NCBI GenBank assembly: GCA_010909165.1
Contig: VJWM01000324.1
Span: 1 to 64,000, forward strand
From: Anthoceros angustus
Lineage: Eukaryota > Streptophyta > Anthocerotopsida > Anthocerotales > Anthocerotaceae
Reading direction: 5' to 3'
DNA: 64,000 bases
Part shown: one piece after another, positions 22,081 to 34,532 of the stretch
How the letters are laid out: each line of letters starts with the position of its first letter
How positions within the stretch are numbered: the first letter of the stretch is position 1
Program-made: the position numbers and the translations under genes
Notes under the pieces: generated by a model
Databases searched by the model: none
Seen by the model: only the letters and a program-made list of their open reading frames with translations
What the model was told of the DNA's origin: nothing

Positions 22081-24028
22081 GCAGCATGACCGAATATTCC
22101 CTCCCCTCTTAAGCTCCTCGGAATATTCCGCTCCTCGGTTGCTGTGCGCAGCTTATCATGTTCTACAATGTTTTTGCTAAATCTTCCACTAAACAGTCAT
22201 TATCTTCAACATAAAAATCTTTGGAAGAATGTGCTCCTGTGAGTTAATAAGCTCTTATTAAAAAAGTTATTAGTGATAGACTTAAACACTGAAAGAAACC
22301 TTTCTGATATTTTGCAAGTACATATGTACAAGACGAGAAAATTTTACGGGCATGAACACTTGGTACACATATGCATTAGTTGTGGAAAGTCTTAGGTAAT
22401 GGCGACAAATATGGATGGACATGTCTCAAGGGTTGTACAAGGAGGATGAAGACCAACCCAACTCGTGTGCAGTAGTGAGAATAATCCAGTTGTGTGTGTA
22501 CGCCACGTAGGTAGCAATAACGCTGCTGAATACATGCAGCAATGACGTCATTTAGTCGGTTGTACAAGGAGGATCAAGACCAACCCTCAGGTAGGAATAG
22601 TGTCAGAACAGTGAACATGGTCGTGTACTGCCCTCAATCAGGGAAATGTGTACTGCAACATAAAAGGAGAAAGAAAACCAACATGCTCGGAAGATCTGGA
22701 AGACAGCGAAGAACAAGGAGCACAATAAGTTAGCTCAAGGAGAAGGGGATACATACGGCGAGAGATAAGGTAGACAGAGGGGAATGAGGGAGGACAATAA
22801 GTTAGCTCGAGGAGCTACAGACCCATATGGTGAGCAACCGGTTGTGCTAGAAAACTGACACGTCATATAAACTACCACTAAATCTCAATCATAACGTACT
22901 TTGATATAGACAACACAAGACAGCGTAATAAGTGAGTTGCATTATTTTTGATGGATCGTTAGCTAGTTTGAGACCCTTCACACATGGCAGGTTAGAGAAG
23001 GATGTTTTTGAGTACAAAAATAGAGGTGCTTTTTTGAGCGGGTCGCGTGGGAACATAGGAAGGGTGACGCGGGGGTCCATTTGGGGCGCACAGTTCGCTT
23101 ACGCCTCACCGCACAGTCACGTCACTGCGCCCGGCGCAGCGGTTGGTGGAATCTCGGAAGCGCGTGAGATTCAGTTTTACGGTGAGCCAGCAGGCCGTGC
23201 AGTAGAATATTCAAGTGGGGAGGGCGGTGCATCGGAGGCAGCGGCAGCGGCGGCAGCCAAGCAAGGGCCGGGCCGGGCCGGGCCGGGCCGGGCTTCCACG
23301 ACCAGGGTCTCGGATCGAGGGCCGAAGCCTGCTACCTGCCGCACTCTACCATCGCCTCGCTTTCAAAGGTTCACCTTCTTTTTTCGCCTTTACCCGAGGC
23401 GGGGGACAGCGATTATGCAACACGCTACAGTGACGGGTTGCGGGGATGCAATTTTCTATGAGCGGAAATTAGAGGGGAGATGCGACTGGGCTAGGGCTTG
23501 CAAAATGTTTGTGTGACATCCCGATTCTTGTCCCAGATCTGCTTCGTGGCTTTTGTGTGACCGACCTAGTGGAGCTTGTTGGATAATTTACGCGAGAGTC
23601 CTGCTGTTGGTGTCCGACCGGGGGCCTCACCGGCTTCTTATAGATAAATTGCACTGCAGCTCCAGATCCAGGATCTCACTATTGAAATTCATTCCACTGT
23701 GAGTATCTATCCAGGAATTGGCAGGAGTGTCCCGGTTCCAGTCTTCCAGATCGTGCTGAGAAATCTTGTAAGACAGGATTTACGATGGAGGAGCCTCAGG
23801 TTAAGGCAGGTAACTGACGCCACCCGATGTGAGCTTAACTGCGAGAGGACTGCGGTAAACAGACGTGCTGGACGCAAGACGCTCGAATGGGACGGTGGGA
23901 TTGCCGGCAAACAACTATTATCTTGTCATTTTCTGTCATTCTTGTCGCATTGAAGCGCGCTTTCTGCCGGGATAGCTGTGCGTTGTGTACTGTGTGCTGT
24001 GAGACTGTTGAAGCAATTTCGCCGCACG
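22081..24028. other. Intergenic; short direct repeats and a GGGCC array
   Basis: No supported gene. TTGTACAAGGAGGAT with a following AAGACCAACCC occurs twice (about 22433 and 22559), and AATAAGTTAGCTC occurs twice (about 22724 and 22797). A GGGCC pentamer is repeated five to six times at 23265-23293. A 194-residue plus-strand frame at 22932-23516 has no recognisable domain and crosses the GGGCC array, so I do not call it. Confidence 0.4.
23265..23293 (+). repeat. GGGCC pentanucleotide array
   Basis: GGGCC is repeated five full times plus a partial unit. The G-runs on one strand could form a quadruplex. Confidence 0.9.
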
Positions 24029-27000
24029 TCATTCCTCCTGGAAATTGAACGTCGGCTCCTCCGACTGTTCTTCTTCGTCCGCTGTTTCCAGTGCAGCGTC
24101 TGGGGCACTCTTGCAGAACTTCAGCACAAAGGCTCGGAAAATCTGCACCGCTGCGTTTAGGTCTTTTCGTCCCTCGATCATCTGTGCCAGAGCGCCGCGC
24201 ACCTCCTCGAACTCGGCTTTGGTGTCCTTGTCTTTCAGCAGGTTCACATTTACCCGCTGTTGTGCCTGCACACCCGCAGCAAGGAAATGGTGCGTCATGT
24301 GTCCTGCAGGTGGTGTAAGAAGAAGAGGTGGTGGCATGTGAATCCGCGAACCTTGACCCAAGTCCTTTTCAGGACAATGTATATGACATCCGGAGGAGCA
24401 CTGATGCCGCGGGTGTGGGCGATGGTGGCAAAGGCTGACGGGCTGATACGATCTCCTCCATCCATCAGGACCAGCGTCTCACGGTACATTCGAGTCGCAA
24501 TCTGACTCTTTATGCTGGGATTTGCGGTTGAGATGATGTCTCGGAAGTCGTTGAAGGTGAGTAACCCTTCCTGTGTAACGTCTCCTGCAATGAAGAGAGT
24601 CTCCAGTTCTTGCCTCTGCGCGCACCAGTACAAACCAATCCTAAGCAAACTTGTCACAAAGTCTAGCAGGCACGAGAGGTGCTCCACTGGCCGAATCCTT
24701 ACCTTCTCTTTGGACAAAGGCACCCTTGTGGACTTCCGTCTTGCTGCAAGTTTCTTGGCGTCTTGCGCCTATGTAAGGGAAATTGGAGATGTAAGCTTTT
24801 GTGGGGGTGTTGAATTTCCATCCGCTTCCAGAAAGTTTGTAAGCTGTTCAGGATATGCTCACCGTGTCTGCTTGTTCCTTGGTGTCAAGAACTGCCTCCA
24901 TGAGCAGATCCCAGTCTAGCTTTCGAACCTCGCTCAGCTTTACCAGTTTCTTAACCTGCAGCCCACAACCGTTTGAAGCCTGACCCTGACAGGTATGGAA
25001 CTCATCCGGGGAATGCAAGCTCGGACCGACTGCACTACCTCAGGAGAACACTTTTCCTTGACAGCATTGGCAGCTGCGAATTTCTCAACGAGCGTGCTGG
25101 CAGATTCCTGTCCCCCACAGCGCTCCACTAAACTGGGCTCATCTGTGAAATTGTAGAGAAGAGCACAATTCACGAAGCACTGGCCCTCTTCTTGCTCCGT
25201 GGTGAAAATGGTCCCCACTTTTCCCTGAGCCTTGGCAAGTGTCTGCCCCAGGCACCATGGTGGTCAGCTTCTTTATTTTGTTACACAGATTCTTTCAGGT
25301 TATAACAAATCCTACAGGCTCCTTGTACCTTCAAGTACACGTACAGATCGCGCTCTCCATACTGGGTTTTAGCATCAAACCCAACGAACCTCGAAAACAA
25401 TCGTATCTGCCAAGTTGAGATCATAACATAAATTGGAGAGCACGGAAGTACCTTGAAAGGTCCAGATGGCAGGAAATTGCAAACTCACCCGATGAGCCTT
25501 CTCAATCTGCCTACTGACTATAAGGCTTCTGATGGTTTTGAACATTCCATGGATCGCTGCCTCAGAGAGCTTTTTCAGCCCATACTGATGCAGCATGTGA
25601 TCGTATATGAATTCACAACACGTTTGCCGGTCTAGATTGCTGTCGTCGTCGATTATGTCAGCCTCGATCTTTGCAGTATATATTGATGATATCAGCCTCG
25701 TCAGCTGCAACAGACGTAGCCTCGGGTGGGTTTCAACAAATCTATGTGCTGGAAGTCACTCCGAAGATCATCAGAGGCAGGCGAGTCTGCTGAAGAGCAT
25801 TACTGACCTGCCGGATGTTCATGAAGCGGGTATTCTTTGGTGAGACCTTGATGTTCATCAAATGTCCGAAGCCTAACGGAACAGGTGTCTTCGATACCAA
25901 TCCCCTGTCATGGGAAATGAGCATAAGTCCCCCTTGAGCTCATGAGATTGATTCCAGCCCAGTCGATGAGACGAGAGAGTTGGGTGAGACAGCAGAAGAA
26001 GCACCTACTTCAAATCACTGGCCCTGCCGCCACCTATCTCCTCCGTTGGCTGAACGCTGCCACTACGTGAAGAGGCTGTCGTGGAGAGATACCCGCCTAC
26101 ACGTTTCTTCCCAACCTTTTTGCTGCCCCTACGGCTGCTACGGCCTGGTGCACCCTCACGACCGTCATCTCCTTCCTCCGCAATGCTTTGACCACTTCCC
26201 CTTCGGCTTGGACTTATAAACACATCGTCCTCGGCCACATCTGCTGCATGCCTCCCTGTAATATCTCGGTACCTGAAGCAGTAAGCACTTGTCACAGGGC
26301 TGCCAGCATTTTTCTCAGCTTCAAAACCCGGATGAGAATAGCTACCTGCGTAGCAGCCTTTTAATATCAGTAGCCAATGTGCCCTCCACCACAGGAAGGC
26401 TACTCTCGAGCAAGAAAATGGTATCCTCGGCAAGTGCCCCGTATTTTGCGAGTTGGCCTTCTAGTGCATCAAGTTCAGCTCCAGAGTCTTGAGCATTACG
26501 AGCCACTTCCTTATCAGTTCCAAATTCATCAAACTTGTTCAGCCGCATAATTTTCTTGATCTTAGGATACCATGTCTCAAGCCTTCCAGGAGCAGACTTG
26601 GGTCTCTTCGCATATCCCTGTAGTTCAACCCAGACGATCCAACAATCATTCCACTTGAACTTGAAATACGTTACAGAACCTAGATTGTAGCAAATTGCAC
26701 TACAACACTACTGAGAATGTGTCTTTCCTTCAGCTCATCCTCTTCTGTTTGGGTACATGCTTCTGGTAAAGTCAAAAGGTAGGCTATCCTTGCTTCCAAT
26801 TCTGCAGCAGCTTCCGAGTCTAGTGAACCAGAGTACTCACTGCTTTCGCCAGTTCCACCAGAGGAATCTTGTGAGCCAGAATCACGATCAGTATCTTCGT
26901 CACTGCTCTCACTATCACTATCCTCCCGCTCAGCATACACTGAGCCTGATAACTCTGATTGTCTGTCTTCGTCCGATGGAAGCACCTCATCACTTCCTAC

Positions 27001-30000
27001 TATGGCGTCCATCAGTACCTTTTTCACCCTCTGCTCAAACCAGAGAGAACAGTCACAACAGTGGTCATGTTTCAAGCTGCAAAGCAGAATGAGTTTTATG
27101 GCACCGTACCTCCCATCCAGATTTTATAGGATCCTTTTTGTCCTTAGAATCACGGGTGTTGGATGTTGGGGCGGTGTCTCGCTCCTTGTCCATTTCCTTC
27201 TCCTTTTCCATTTCCTTTTCCTTTTCCATTTCCTTTTCCTTGTGAGCTTCGTGGTCTAATTTCTTGGAGGATTCCTGCTTCTTGGATGTGGCCTCCTGAG
27301 TTTTCCGGTCTGTCGCGCTCTTAAATGCTTTGCGCTCTCGCTCTTTATCAGCAAGTGCAACCTTGGCCGCCTCGATCGCTCTGTTGTTGACAAATAGCAC
27401 ATCAGCACCACAGACTACGAGGACGATCTTCCAGCCACTTCCTAATGTGACCAGCAAAATGGCTCTGGTCCTGCAACGCTATACTTCTTTCATGGTATGA
27501 GAAACACTCATGCAACTATCATGGATAGTTTCATACAGGACAAAGCAGCGCCATACGTCTGCACACTAAAGAATTAGTTCCTGTCTGAGCGATGTTCGTG
27601 GACAAACAATACCCACGGAGCATCAATGTTCTGGGACTGTACTTGTAACCCATGTCGAGAACTGCTTGGCTGCTCTCTTTGGCTTCCTTTGCAACAACGT
27701 CTTCTTTGTTGTCACTTATGCTGGTAAACCATTTTCCTCGTGCCTTTCGAAGCAGTTCCTCCCTAGACCTTGGAGTCATGTTCTCAGACAGACAGAGGCG
27801 GCATCGATGTATCTTGGACAGTTCGTGTGCTTGTTTCTTCTGAAGTTGCTCAAGACCTGCAATTTGGTCTTTCAGCATCTCTGTCTCCTTGTATCTTTCC
27901 TCGTGGATTGCTTTCTCTGCAACCACCTTTTCGTTGATAAGTCTGACCTCCTCTTCAGCTGCGTTTAATCTGGGCTCCACCAATACCATGACCTGGAGAG
28001 GAGGTTCGAAAGAAGTACACTGTAAGCACTCATCTTGATCAGCTTCAAGAGCAAGATGCTACTTCAAATATGAGGGATCTCAAAAAGCTTAGCGTTGTCC
28101 AGGGAGGAAGCGTAGTAGCTAACCCGACAGAGCATGGACCTGGTTGAAGATTCGGAGGAGTTGCCGCCAGAGATGGAGAAGAAGATTGCCTCTATCTTCA
28201 CAATGAATTCGGACCTGTTATTCCATCCAACACTCGTAAGTTCCTGAGTGTCTCGTCACACGTCATTTGCTTTCAGTCACTGCCTTTCCTCTCGTCAACT
28301 CCATTTGCCATTTGCAACAGTGAAGTACCTGTCTAACAATCTCCAGAAACGCAATACAATGCAACACAAACGCGGATTCCACATCCTCAAATGCACCATC
28401 TGGTGTTTCACGACTGTTACGTTGAGTGGCATGTTGAAGCCATGCACCCAAGAGCTCTACATCTTCCCTTTTACCTGGCTGTTATCCGCCAAATGCCCAG
28501 TACTGAACATTACATGGGACATATCCTTACGAGCATAAGCTTATACACAACCCGAACACTGATATCAGGCGATAAATGTATGCACTACCTGAAGTGCTGG
28601 GAAGAGCACAAAGTACCACCTCTTGTCCAGGTGCGAGAATGCTGCTTTGTACTCGTTGTCTGGCTACGGAACAACAAGACTTGACATCAGAAGGGTGTCT
28701 AGACTGTCAAGCCATAACGTAATAACCAATGGTGCTCAGCGCACAAAGATGAAAAGGCACATACTTTGAACATTCCCTTCCGCACCACATAGTCATCAAA
28801 AGGTATAAGTGAAGGAAGAGAAGCTCCCGATGGTACGGATAGACTTGGGAACAAAGATGGTGTTCTTTGGGCAATCTCCTTAGGCAAAGGACTATTCCGA
28901 CCGACATTGGAGTGGGGTGTGGCAGCGGCATTAATTTCGCCACAGCACTGGCAAATAAATTTTCCAACGATGCTTCCTACAGGTGACACACTTCTTCGAG
29001 GTTGAAGCCCTGGTGTACTAACAGGTCCAGCTGCGGGGGGTGAGGAAGGTGGTAACAGCACAGTTCCAGTCGTGTGATCAGCACTCGTCTTGTTAGGTCT
29101 GTCCTGGTCCACATATCCTTGCCCTGGTTGAGCAGCGATTGGCATGTGGCCTTCAGCTAGAAGGCTTGTAAGGAGATCCTCCGCTTGCTCGAAGCTCGTC
29201 TTCCTCTCATTCCCTGCCTCGTCTCTGCCACCTGTATTCTAGCCCCGTTAATGGGATACTCAACTTCCGTGCATAGCTACTATTGCAGTCACAAAATCTG
29301 GTGGCCCACTGAGGAAGATGGTCAAGTTTGTCGAAAGTTTGCCTGCATCGAGACGCTTCTCAGTGTGAGGATGGTCAGTGAAACGATGCAGCAGCCCTTT
29401 CACTTTCTGCAGAAGCGCTTGATCCTTTCTAAGAAATTCTGCTGCTGGGGAGAGACGCTGATCTCGGGCTTCCAAAGCATCCCACTCTGCCTTGACTTCA
29501 CGTACATGATCTGCTGCCGATGAAGGAACAGCTTCCATCTGGATGATTTAAATATAGTCTTGTGGTCAGATACATGAGATGGTACAGTAAGAAACGAGAA
29601 TTCCAGTCCAAGACAGATCACCTGATCCAGCATAGCACGGATCTGTTCATCCTTAAGCCCAATTGACTGAAGGAGCCATTGCTTTGCGTTCACAGGGATT
29701 GTCACCGTCTCCCTTCGACCTTGCTTGGCCGATGCATCAACGCTGCCTCTGTTCCGGACGTCAGTGCCCTGATGAATAGGGAAGCGGGTGTCTTTAAGCA
29801 AGGATGTCTATATGCCCTGCTGCAAGATGACTACAGTTACAACTCCAGCCATGAGCAATGACATGGTCACCTCACCTGCATGATTAGGTCCAGGACGCTG
29901 CTCCTGCGACCACTGTCCATGCTGCTTCTAGGTCTCACGGCGGTAGGCACATGCAAGTCTATGTCGGCCCGGCTGAAACGCTCATTCCTTACGAAAGGGT

Positions 30001-31071
30001 TTTCCTGTGGTTCTGGCGAAGGCCTCACACTGGGTCCGAGAGCAGATGCCTGTGCCTTGATCAGATAGCTGGGAATTTTGAGCAAGAGTGCCTCTTTCTC
30101 CAGAAGTCCTGGAACCTGAGATAGGTCATTCTGGGGTTTAGGTTCTACTGAATTCCCCATCTCGTCTCCTGGCACTCTGCATTAGAAACACCAGCTCAGA
30201 AGGACCAGCCCGCATGCGCAAGCACCACCAAAGCTGGTTGCAGTGGCAAGCAAAGCAATGCTAACCTGGGAGTTTGCACCGCGTTCGGATTGGGGACATG
30301 TCCCTCTGCTTTGTTGGACAGAGGTGAGGTGGGTTCGCGCTCAGGAAGCAGCGTGACAAAGGACATAGGCCGCGAGGGACTCCTAGGCCGGTGCTCACAC
30401 TTCGGGTCCCCATCCTCGCAGCTGCAGATGGGCGTGTTGGTGAGCAGCGGACCTAGCTTCAAACTGGGCCGTTGAGCTGAAGACGGAGTGGCAGCCCTTG
30501 ATACATGGGCCTCGGGAGAGGGAGAACGGGACAGGGACGGAGAGCCAGGAGAAGACGGAGAGGTGCTGGAAGAGCCTCGTCTCCTGTGAGAGCCCTTAGG
30601 GGAGGCGACAGGCGGAGAGGGAGAGTTGAAGAAGCTTCGGGAAGGGGAAGATCCGCTCGGTGGAGAAGGCGACCGAGCCCTGCTGCTCCGACCCGAGGCA
30701 GGCGAGGCAGAGAACCAGCGGGAGACGGGCAGCAGCTCCGGCGACGGAGACCTCCGGTACGCAGCCCCAACCTCCGGCGTGGAGCTGCGGCTGGGACGCC
30801 TGGAAGCCTCCCGGGACAGCGCCCTGGGGGCATTGTAGGCCTCTTCCAGTCGCTCATCTTCCCTGCCCTTGATGGCACCCTCGTACTCCACCCAATTCAT
30901 ACTGATGTTGCTTTCTTTCCGGCTGGCAGCCCTGCCCTTGCGAGGTGGCGAGGCGGAGCGGCTGTTCCGAGCCGCCGCTGGTCTCACTGGTCGTGAGGGA
31001 GAGGAGGGTCTATTGTCGGCACCTGCCTCCTTCACTGGTGCGCTCGCCTTCTTGTTCTTATCCACGGCCAT
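24029..31071 (-). CDS. Large multi-exon protein with EF-hand-like and axonemal-dynein-light-chain-like segments
   Basis: The first ATG is at 31071. Exons that join in frame are 31071-30266, 30176-29876, 29807-29622, 29538-29310, 29231-28765, 28663-28589, 28478-28329, 28214-28140 and one starting at 27992. Further exons continue, not all resolved, to a stop at 24029. The N-terminal third is disordered and serine/proline/arginine-rich. A lone CQCCGE pair follows. Exons 7-8 contain EIVRQVRIHCEDRG, resembling the conserved block of axonemal dynein light chain p28 and AXDND1, followed by a coiled coil (EEEVRLINEKVVAEKAIHEE). Then come Lys/Glu repeats (27.2 kb), an acidic stretch (26.8 kb), the word RPKSAP (about 26.6 kb), and near 24.5 kb an EF-hand-like unit (GDVTQEGLLTFNDF). 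The ending is acidic (EEEQSEEP). I infer a ciliary/flagellar protein. The exact family is unknown, and the resemblance to p28 is from memory of the motif. Confidence 0.8.
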
Positions 31072-32109
31072 CGCTGCCAACCCTGATATGGGATCAAGAG
31101 CCCACCACCAGAAACATGCATGTGGCGTTGTTTCTTAGCAGTTTCACCAAAACCCACCCAAGAGAGGTTTTCGAACGCTGTCCGCTGGCTCGCACGCACG
31201 CTTCCATCACCAAGAGGCCCGGCAACAGGCATGCCTTTGTCATTGAAGTGGGACGAAGAAAGAGCCAGCTGGTCTCATGTACAGAAAGGCAAGGTGACCG
31301 TTACTAACTGCCCCGCGCTTCCCCTTCACGTTCGGCGGACATTTTACCTCGTCTCATAACTCATCAGGAATCGTAACGGATAAACGAATTCTCGTGATTT
31401 TTTAGAGTTGTCCCTCTCAAAATTTTCATCACTTCAAACTCTCCATATCAAACTCGCAGAGTTGCCAAGCCTTCCATGTCTCCATGGAGAAGCACACAAT
31501 ATGTCAATCTCTTGGCAGCTATTCATGTACAACTTTTCCACGCCGTCCTACACTGCTTAAAGCGTCCAGTCGCCACCCATGACAAATGATGCTAGCTCAT
31601 CGGCAGATGTCAACTGTAAGTTTTCCCTGGTCCTCAATAGCCGCTTCAAATCCCACTGTAACATATCATGCCGCAAAACCTGCCTTGCCACCACTGTGTA
31701 CCAACTGTGCAAGGTCCGAAGGCCACCAAAAACCTCGGTGACGTATAATCATTTCCTGCCGCAGCAGAAAGGTATAAGTTACGTAGTATCTAGTGGCTGC
31801 CGTGCCTCACAGGCACAAGCTGGCCAGGGAACCTGAGGTAGTGCAAACTATCCTTGAAGATTAACCAAAAGGATCCCTCCCTATTTCCTCGTTCGACCAC
31901 CTTGGCTCGGCCAGATACACAGGTACACTCCTAGAAAAATCTCCTGTCCTTCATCAAGGATGACCCTTTTCAGTCCGATGCTGTTGGCAGTTGGATCACA
32001 TGATGAAATTAGGGGGAAAGGCCGATTTGGCAGTCACCTGACAAGAGTTCCTCAACAATGTCCCCACGCGGGGACGACAGAGGCTGCATCTGCTGCGCCT
32101 GGAGCCAGG
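31072..32109. other. Intergenic
   Basis: Upstream region of the EF-hand/axoneme-like gene on one side and 3' flank of the alpha/beta hydrolase on the other. No supported gene. Short frames lack coding character. Confidence 0.5.
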
Positions 32110-33081
32110 TCACCGTTTTGAAACTACATCGCCGAGCTGCTGCTTCTCCACGCGGTCGTCCAGCCACGACCTAATATCCTGCAACACAATGGCACTGACC
32201 TCATCCGGTTCCCCGTGTATGAGCGAGTGCCTGGCACCCTGATACACCTTGAACGTCTTATCCGAGCTGCCAGCCCGCTCGTACAAGGCCCTGGTGCCCT
32301 GGATGTCAGCCACCATGTCGCAGGCGCCGTGCAGCGCAAGGAAGGGCAAGGCACATCGCTCGAAGTTGCGATCGAAGTAGTCACACACCCGCAGGATCTC
32401 CCGCATGGTCCCGATCCTGCGCTTCCCCGTATACAGCCTAGGATTGGCAGCGATGGCCTGGGCCTTGGCCGACCCAGCCTGATTCGGCCTCCGCCTCTCG
32501 GGCACCACGGCCCAGCTGTCCGCCAAGCTCAGCACGGGGTAGCCCGTGAGCTTCACCCACCACGGCGGCATCATGCGCTCGGGAACCCTGAGCAAGGGCG
32601 CGCTCAGCACCGCCCCCGCCCAGCCCTCCGGGTCCTGCCAGTGCATAAGCAGCGTCACCGCCCCGCCCAGCGACTCCCCGAACAGAAATGCCGGCAGCCC
32701 CTTGTGCTTCTCCCGCACGGCCTGGAAGAACTCCAGCTGCGCCTCCGCAAAGGCATCCAGGCTGAAGACGTAGCCCTGCAGCCCCTCGGATCGGCCGTGC
32801 CCCAGCAGGTCCGCCGCCGCCGCAATGTAACCCCACCTCGCCACCTCCATAGCCAGGCTCTGGAACAGCCAGCCCGTGTCGTTGCCATAACCGTGCGACA
32901 AGCACACCACCCCCTTCACTCCTTCCGAACCCTCATCGCCCTCCGCCCTTTCGAAGATTTGCGTGAAGATGGAGCCGTGCCGGGTTACAAATCGTGACTT
33001 GCTGTTCTTCACGCCCTGCCTGGCGTAAAACTCCTCCTCCGGCTCGGCTCCCCAGTAGTTTAGCTCCTCGCTGACCACCAT
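32110..33081 (-). CDS. Alpha/beta hydrolase, caffeoylshikimate esterase / monoacylglycerol lipase-like
   Basis: A single-exon gene of 323 residues. The start is the ATG at 33081, because the family begins with E-LNYWGA-PEEE-Y and this protein begins MVVSEELNYWGAEPEEEF. The upstream part of the frame has no ATG. The catalytic machinery is complete: oxyanion-region HGYG (His63), nucleophile in GESLGG (Ser137), acid in HGACDMV (Asp255) and base in GARHSLIHGEP (His285). The RHGSIFTQIFER segment is the usual first strand pair. Family members hydrolyse monoacylglycerols, lysophospholipids or, in land plants, caffeoyl shikimate in the lignin route. Substrate cannot be told from sequence. No signal peptide is visible, so it is probably cytosolic or membrane-associated. 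The length matches the family (about 300-350). Confidence 0.93.
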   Translation of the reverse strand: MVVSEELNYWGAEPEEEFYARQGVKNSKSRFVTRHGSIFTQIFERAEGDEGSEGVKGVVCLSHGYGNDTGWLFQSLAMEVARWGYIAAAADLLGHGRSEGLQGYVFSLDAFAEAQLEFFQAVREKHKGLPAFLFGESLGGAVTLLMHWQDPEGWAGAVLSAPLLRVPERMMPPWWVKLTGYPVLSLADSWAVVPERRRPNQAGSAKAQAIAANPRLYTGKRRIGTMREILRVCDYFDRNFERCALPFLALHGACDMVADIQGTRALYERAGSSDKTFKVYQGARHSLIHGEPDEVSAIVLQDIRSWLDDRVEKQQLGDVVSKR

Positions 33082-33545
33082 GGCTCGCGTGCAGAGCTGA
33101 GCTGCCTGCGCTCCGGGGAATGGCAGTTTGCAGATTCTCAGCGAGTCCACTTAGGATGGAACTTTCCTTGGTGTTCCTAAGCTGAACAGAATGCTAACAG
33201 CCACGTTCCTGTAAATCTGTGTCCCTTTGGCCTATGCCATTTGGACACACATATGCGCCGTCTAATCGAAATGGTGGTGGGACGCCGTGACAATGACGAG
33301 ACCTCACAGACATCCGATGGTACCGGTCGTGTCGACCACCTTTCAGACCACTGGGACTGACGATGGATGCAAGCGGGTCGTGACAAGCTGCATTGCAGAG
33401 TTTATTACATGAGTGCGTGTACAATGCGTACACAAAGAATGGTGGTTTTCCAAGCCTAGGGCCTGAAAAAATATTTACACTCTCATACCCCTTACAAAAT
33501 CGGAGTTTGGAGTCGCAAACCCAAGGGTCTCGAGACGACTCCTCC
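33082..33545. other. Intergenic between hydrolase and EXORDIUM-like genes
   Basis: Promoter of the hydrolase and 3' flank of the EXORDIUM-like gene, both on the minus strand. No gene seen. Confidence 0.5.
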
Positions 33546-34532
33546 TCAGGTGGAGATGGCGCAGGCGGAAGTGGCGGGATTCCACAGCGATGGCACAAGG
33601 TAGCGACTTCTCTTGAGGCCATAGACGTTGAAGTTGCCTCCGGTTTTGGCGTCGGTGCGGAGGTCGCCGGGGTAGCCGGGGAAGGAGTTGGGGCCGTAGT
33701 TGCCAGAGCAGGCGGTGGCGGCTTCCAAGGGAGCGAGGGCGTCGCCCTGGTAGTAGGCGTTGCCGAAGGGGTTGGTGCTGGCGCCGGCCAGCATGGAGGC
33801 AATGTTGATCACCATGCCGTCGATGCCGACGTCGCCGTTGGGGGACTTGGCCGGGGCGGTGGTGGGGGCGCCGGGGAAGGCCGGGGCGGCGAAGGGCCAG
33901 GCGCACATGCCGGGGCACTGGCTGCCGGAGTTCCCGACCCAGGCGAAGGGGAGCTTCGCGGATCCCTTGAGCACGGCGTGGCTGCCACAGGAATTCATGC
34001 AGAAGTCCTCCACGGCGATGTCGGCCGCGGTTAGGAGGAAGTAGAGGCCGTGCGCGTCCACCGGGAGCTTCTTGGAGTCCAGAGCCTGCTGCACCAGAGA
34101 ATCCAGGTCGGCCTGCTTGAGGTTCTTGCCCAGGGAGCCCTTGTCTGCGGCCTGCCCTGCCAGCTTCACGGCCGCGGGGACGGCATCGCCGCTGGCATCC
34201 TTGTAGCCGGCTGTGAGCTTCCACCAGCTGGTCACGCTGGGGCTCCTTCCCCCGCTCAGCTCGATGGACTTGATGAAGCCGTTGAGGATGTGCTTCTGCA
34301 CCCGGGAGAAGGCGCCGTACCACAGAATGTAGACATTGATGCCAGCCCCGGCCCCGAGCACATTCCCGCCGTGATACTCCAGGACCAGGGGCTGATCCGG
34401 CACCAGGGCCTTTAGCGCACGCCTTCCCGCAGTGCGCTCCTCAGTGCTGCTCAGAACCCTGCCTTGTGCCTGCGCTGCGGTGATTGCCAGAAGGAGAAGA
34501 ATGCCGATGCAGCAGACGCCTGATCCAGCCAT
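33546..34532 (-). CDS. EXORDIUM-like (phosphate-induced protein 1 family) secreted protein
   Basis: A single-exon gene of 328 residues starting at the ATG at 34532, which opens a signal peptide (MAGSGVCCIGILLLLAITAAQAQ, likely cleaved after about residue 22). The frame stays open upstream for 111 codons, but that part is not family-like. Diagnostic family segments follow in order: LEYHGGNVL, INVYILWYGAFS, SVTSWWKLTAGY, DAHGLYFLLTAADI, then FCMNSCGSH, FAWVGNSGSQCPGMCAWPF and the C-terminal NFNVYGLKRSRYLVPSLWNP. Members are apoplastic proteins linked to brassinosteroid-responsive growth and carbon-starvation responses in Arabidopsis. Their biochemical activity is unknown. Paired cysteines in FCMNSCG and QCPGMC suggest disulfides. 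The length is typical (about 300-320). Confidence 0.94.
   Translation of the reverse strand: MAGSGVCCIGILLLLAITAAQAQGRVLSSTEERTAGRRALKALVPDQPLVLEYHGGNVLGAGAGINVYILWYGAFSRVQKHILNGFIKSIELSGGRSPSVTSWWKLTAGYKDASGDAVPAAVKLAGQAADKGSLGKNLKQADLDSLVQQALDSKKLPVDAHGLYFLLTAADIAVEDFCMNSCGSHAVLKGSAKLPFAWVGNSGSQCPGMCAWPFAAPAFPGAPTTAPAKSPNGDVGIDGMVINIASMLAGASTNPFGNAYYQGDALAPLEAATACSGNYGPNSFPGYPGDLRTDAKTGGNFNVYGLKRSRYLVPSLWNPATSACAIST

Noticed and set aside
22932-23516. 194-residue plus-strand frame
   Set aside because: It crosses the GGGCC array, has an alanine run and no recognisable domain or neighbouring exon.
32215-32997. 260-residue plus-strand frame
   Set aside because: It is antisense to the alpha/beta hydrolase, whose complete catalytic triad and family length make that strand the coding one.
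33475-34323. 282-residue minus-strand frame
   Set aside because: It overlaps the EXORDIUM-like gene in another phase and has shadow composition (Arg/Pro/Gln).
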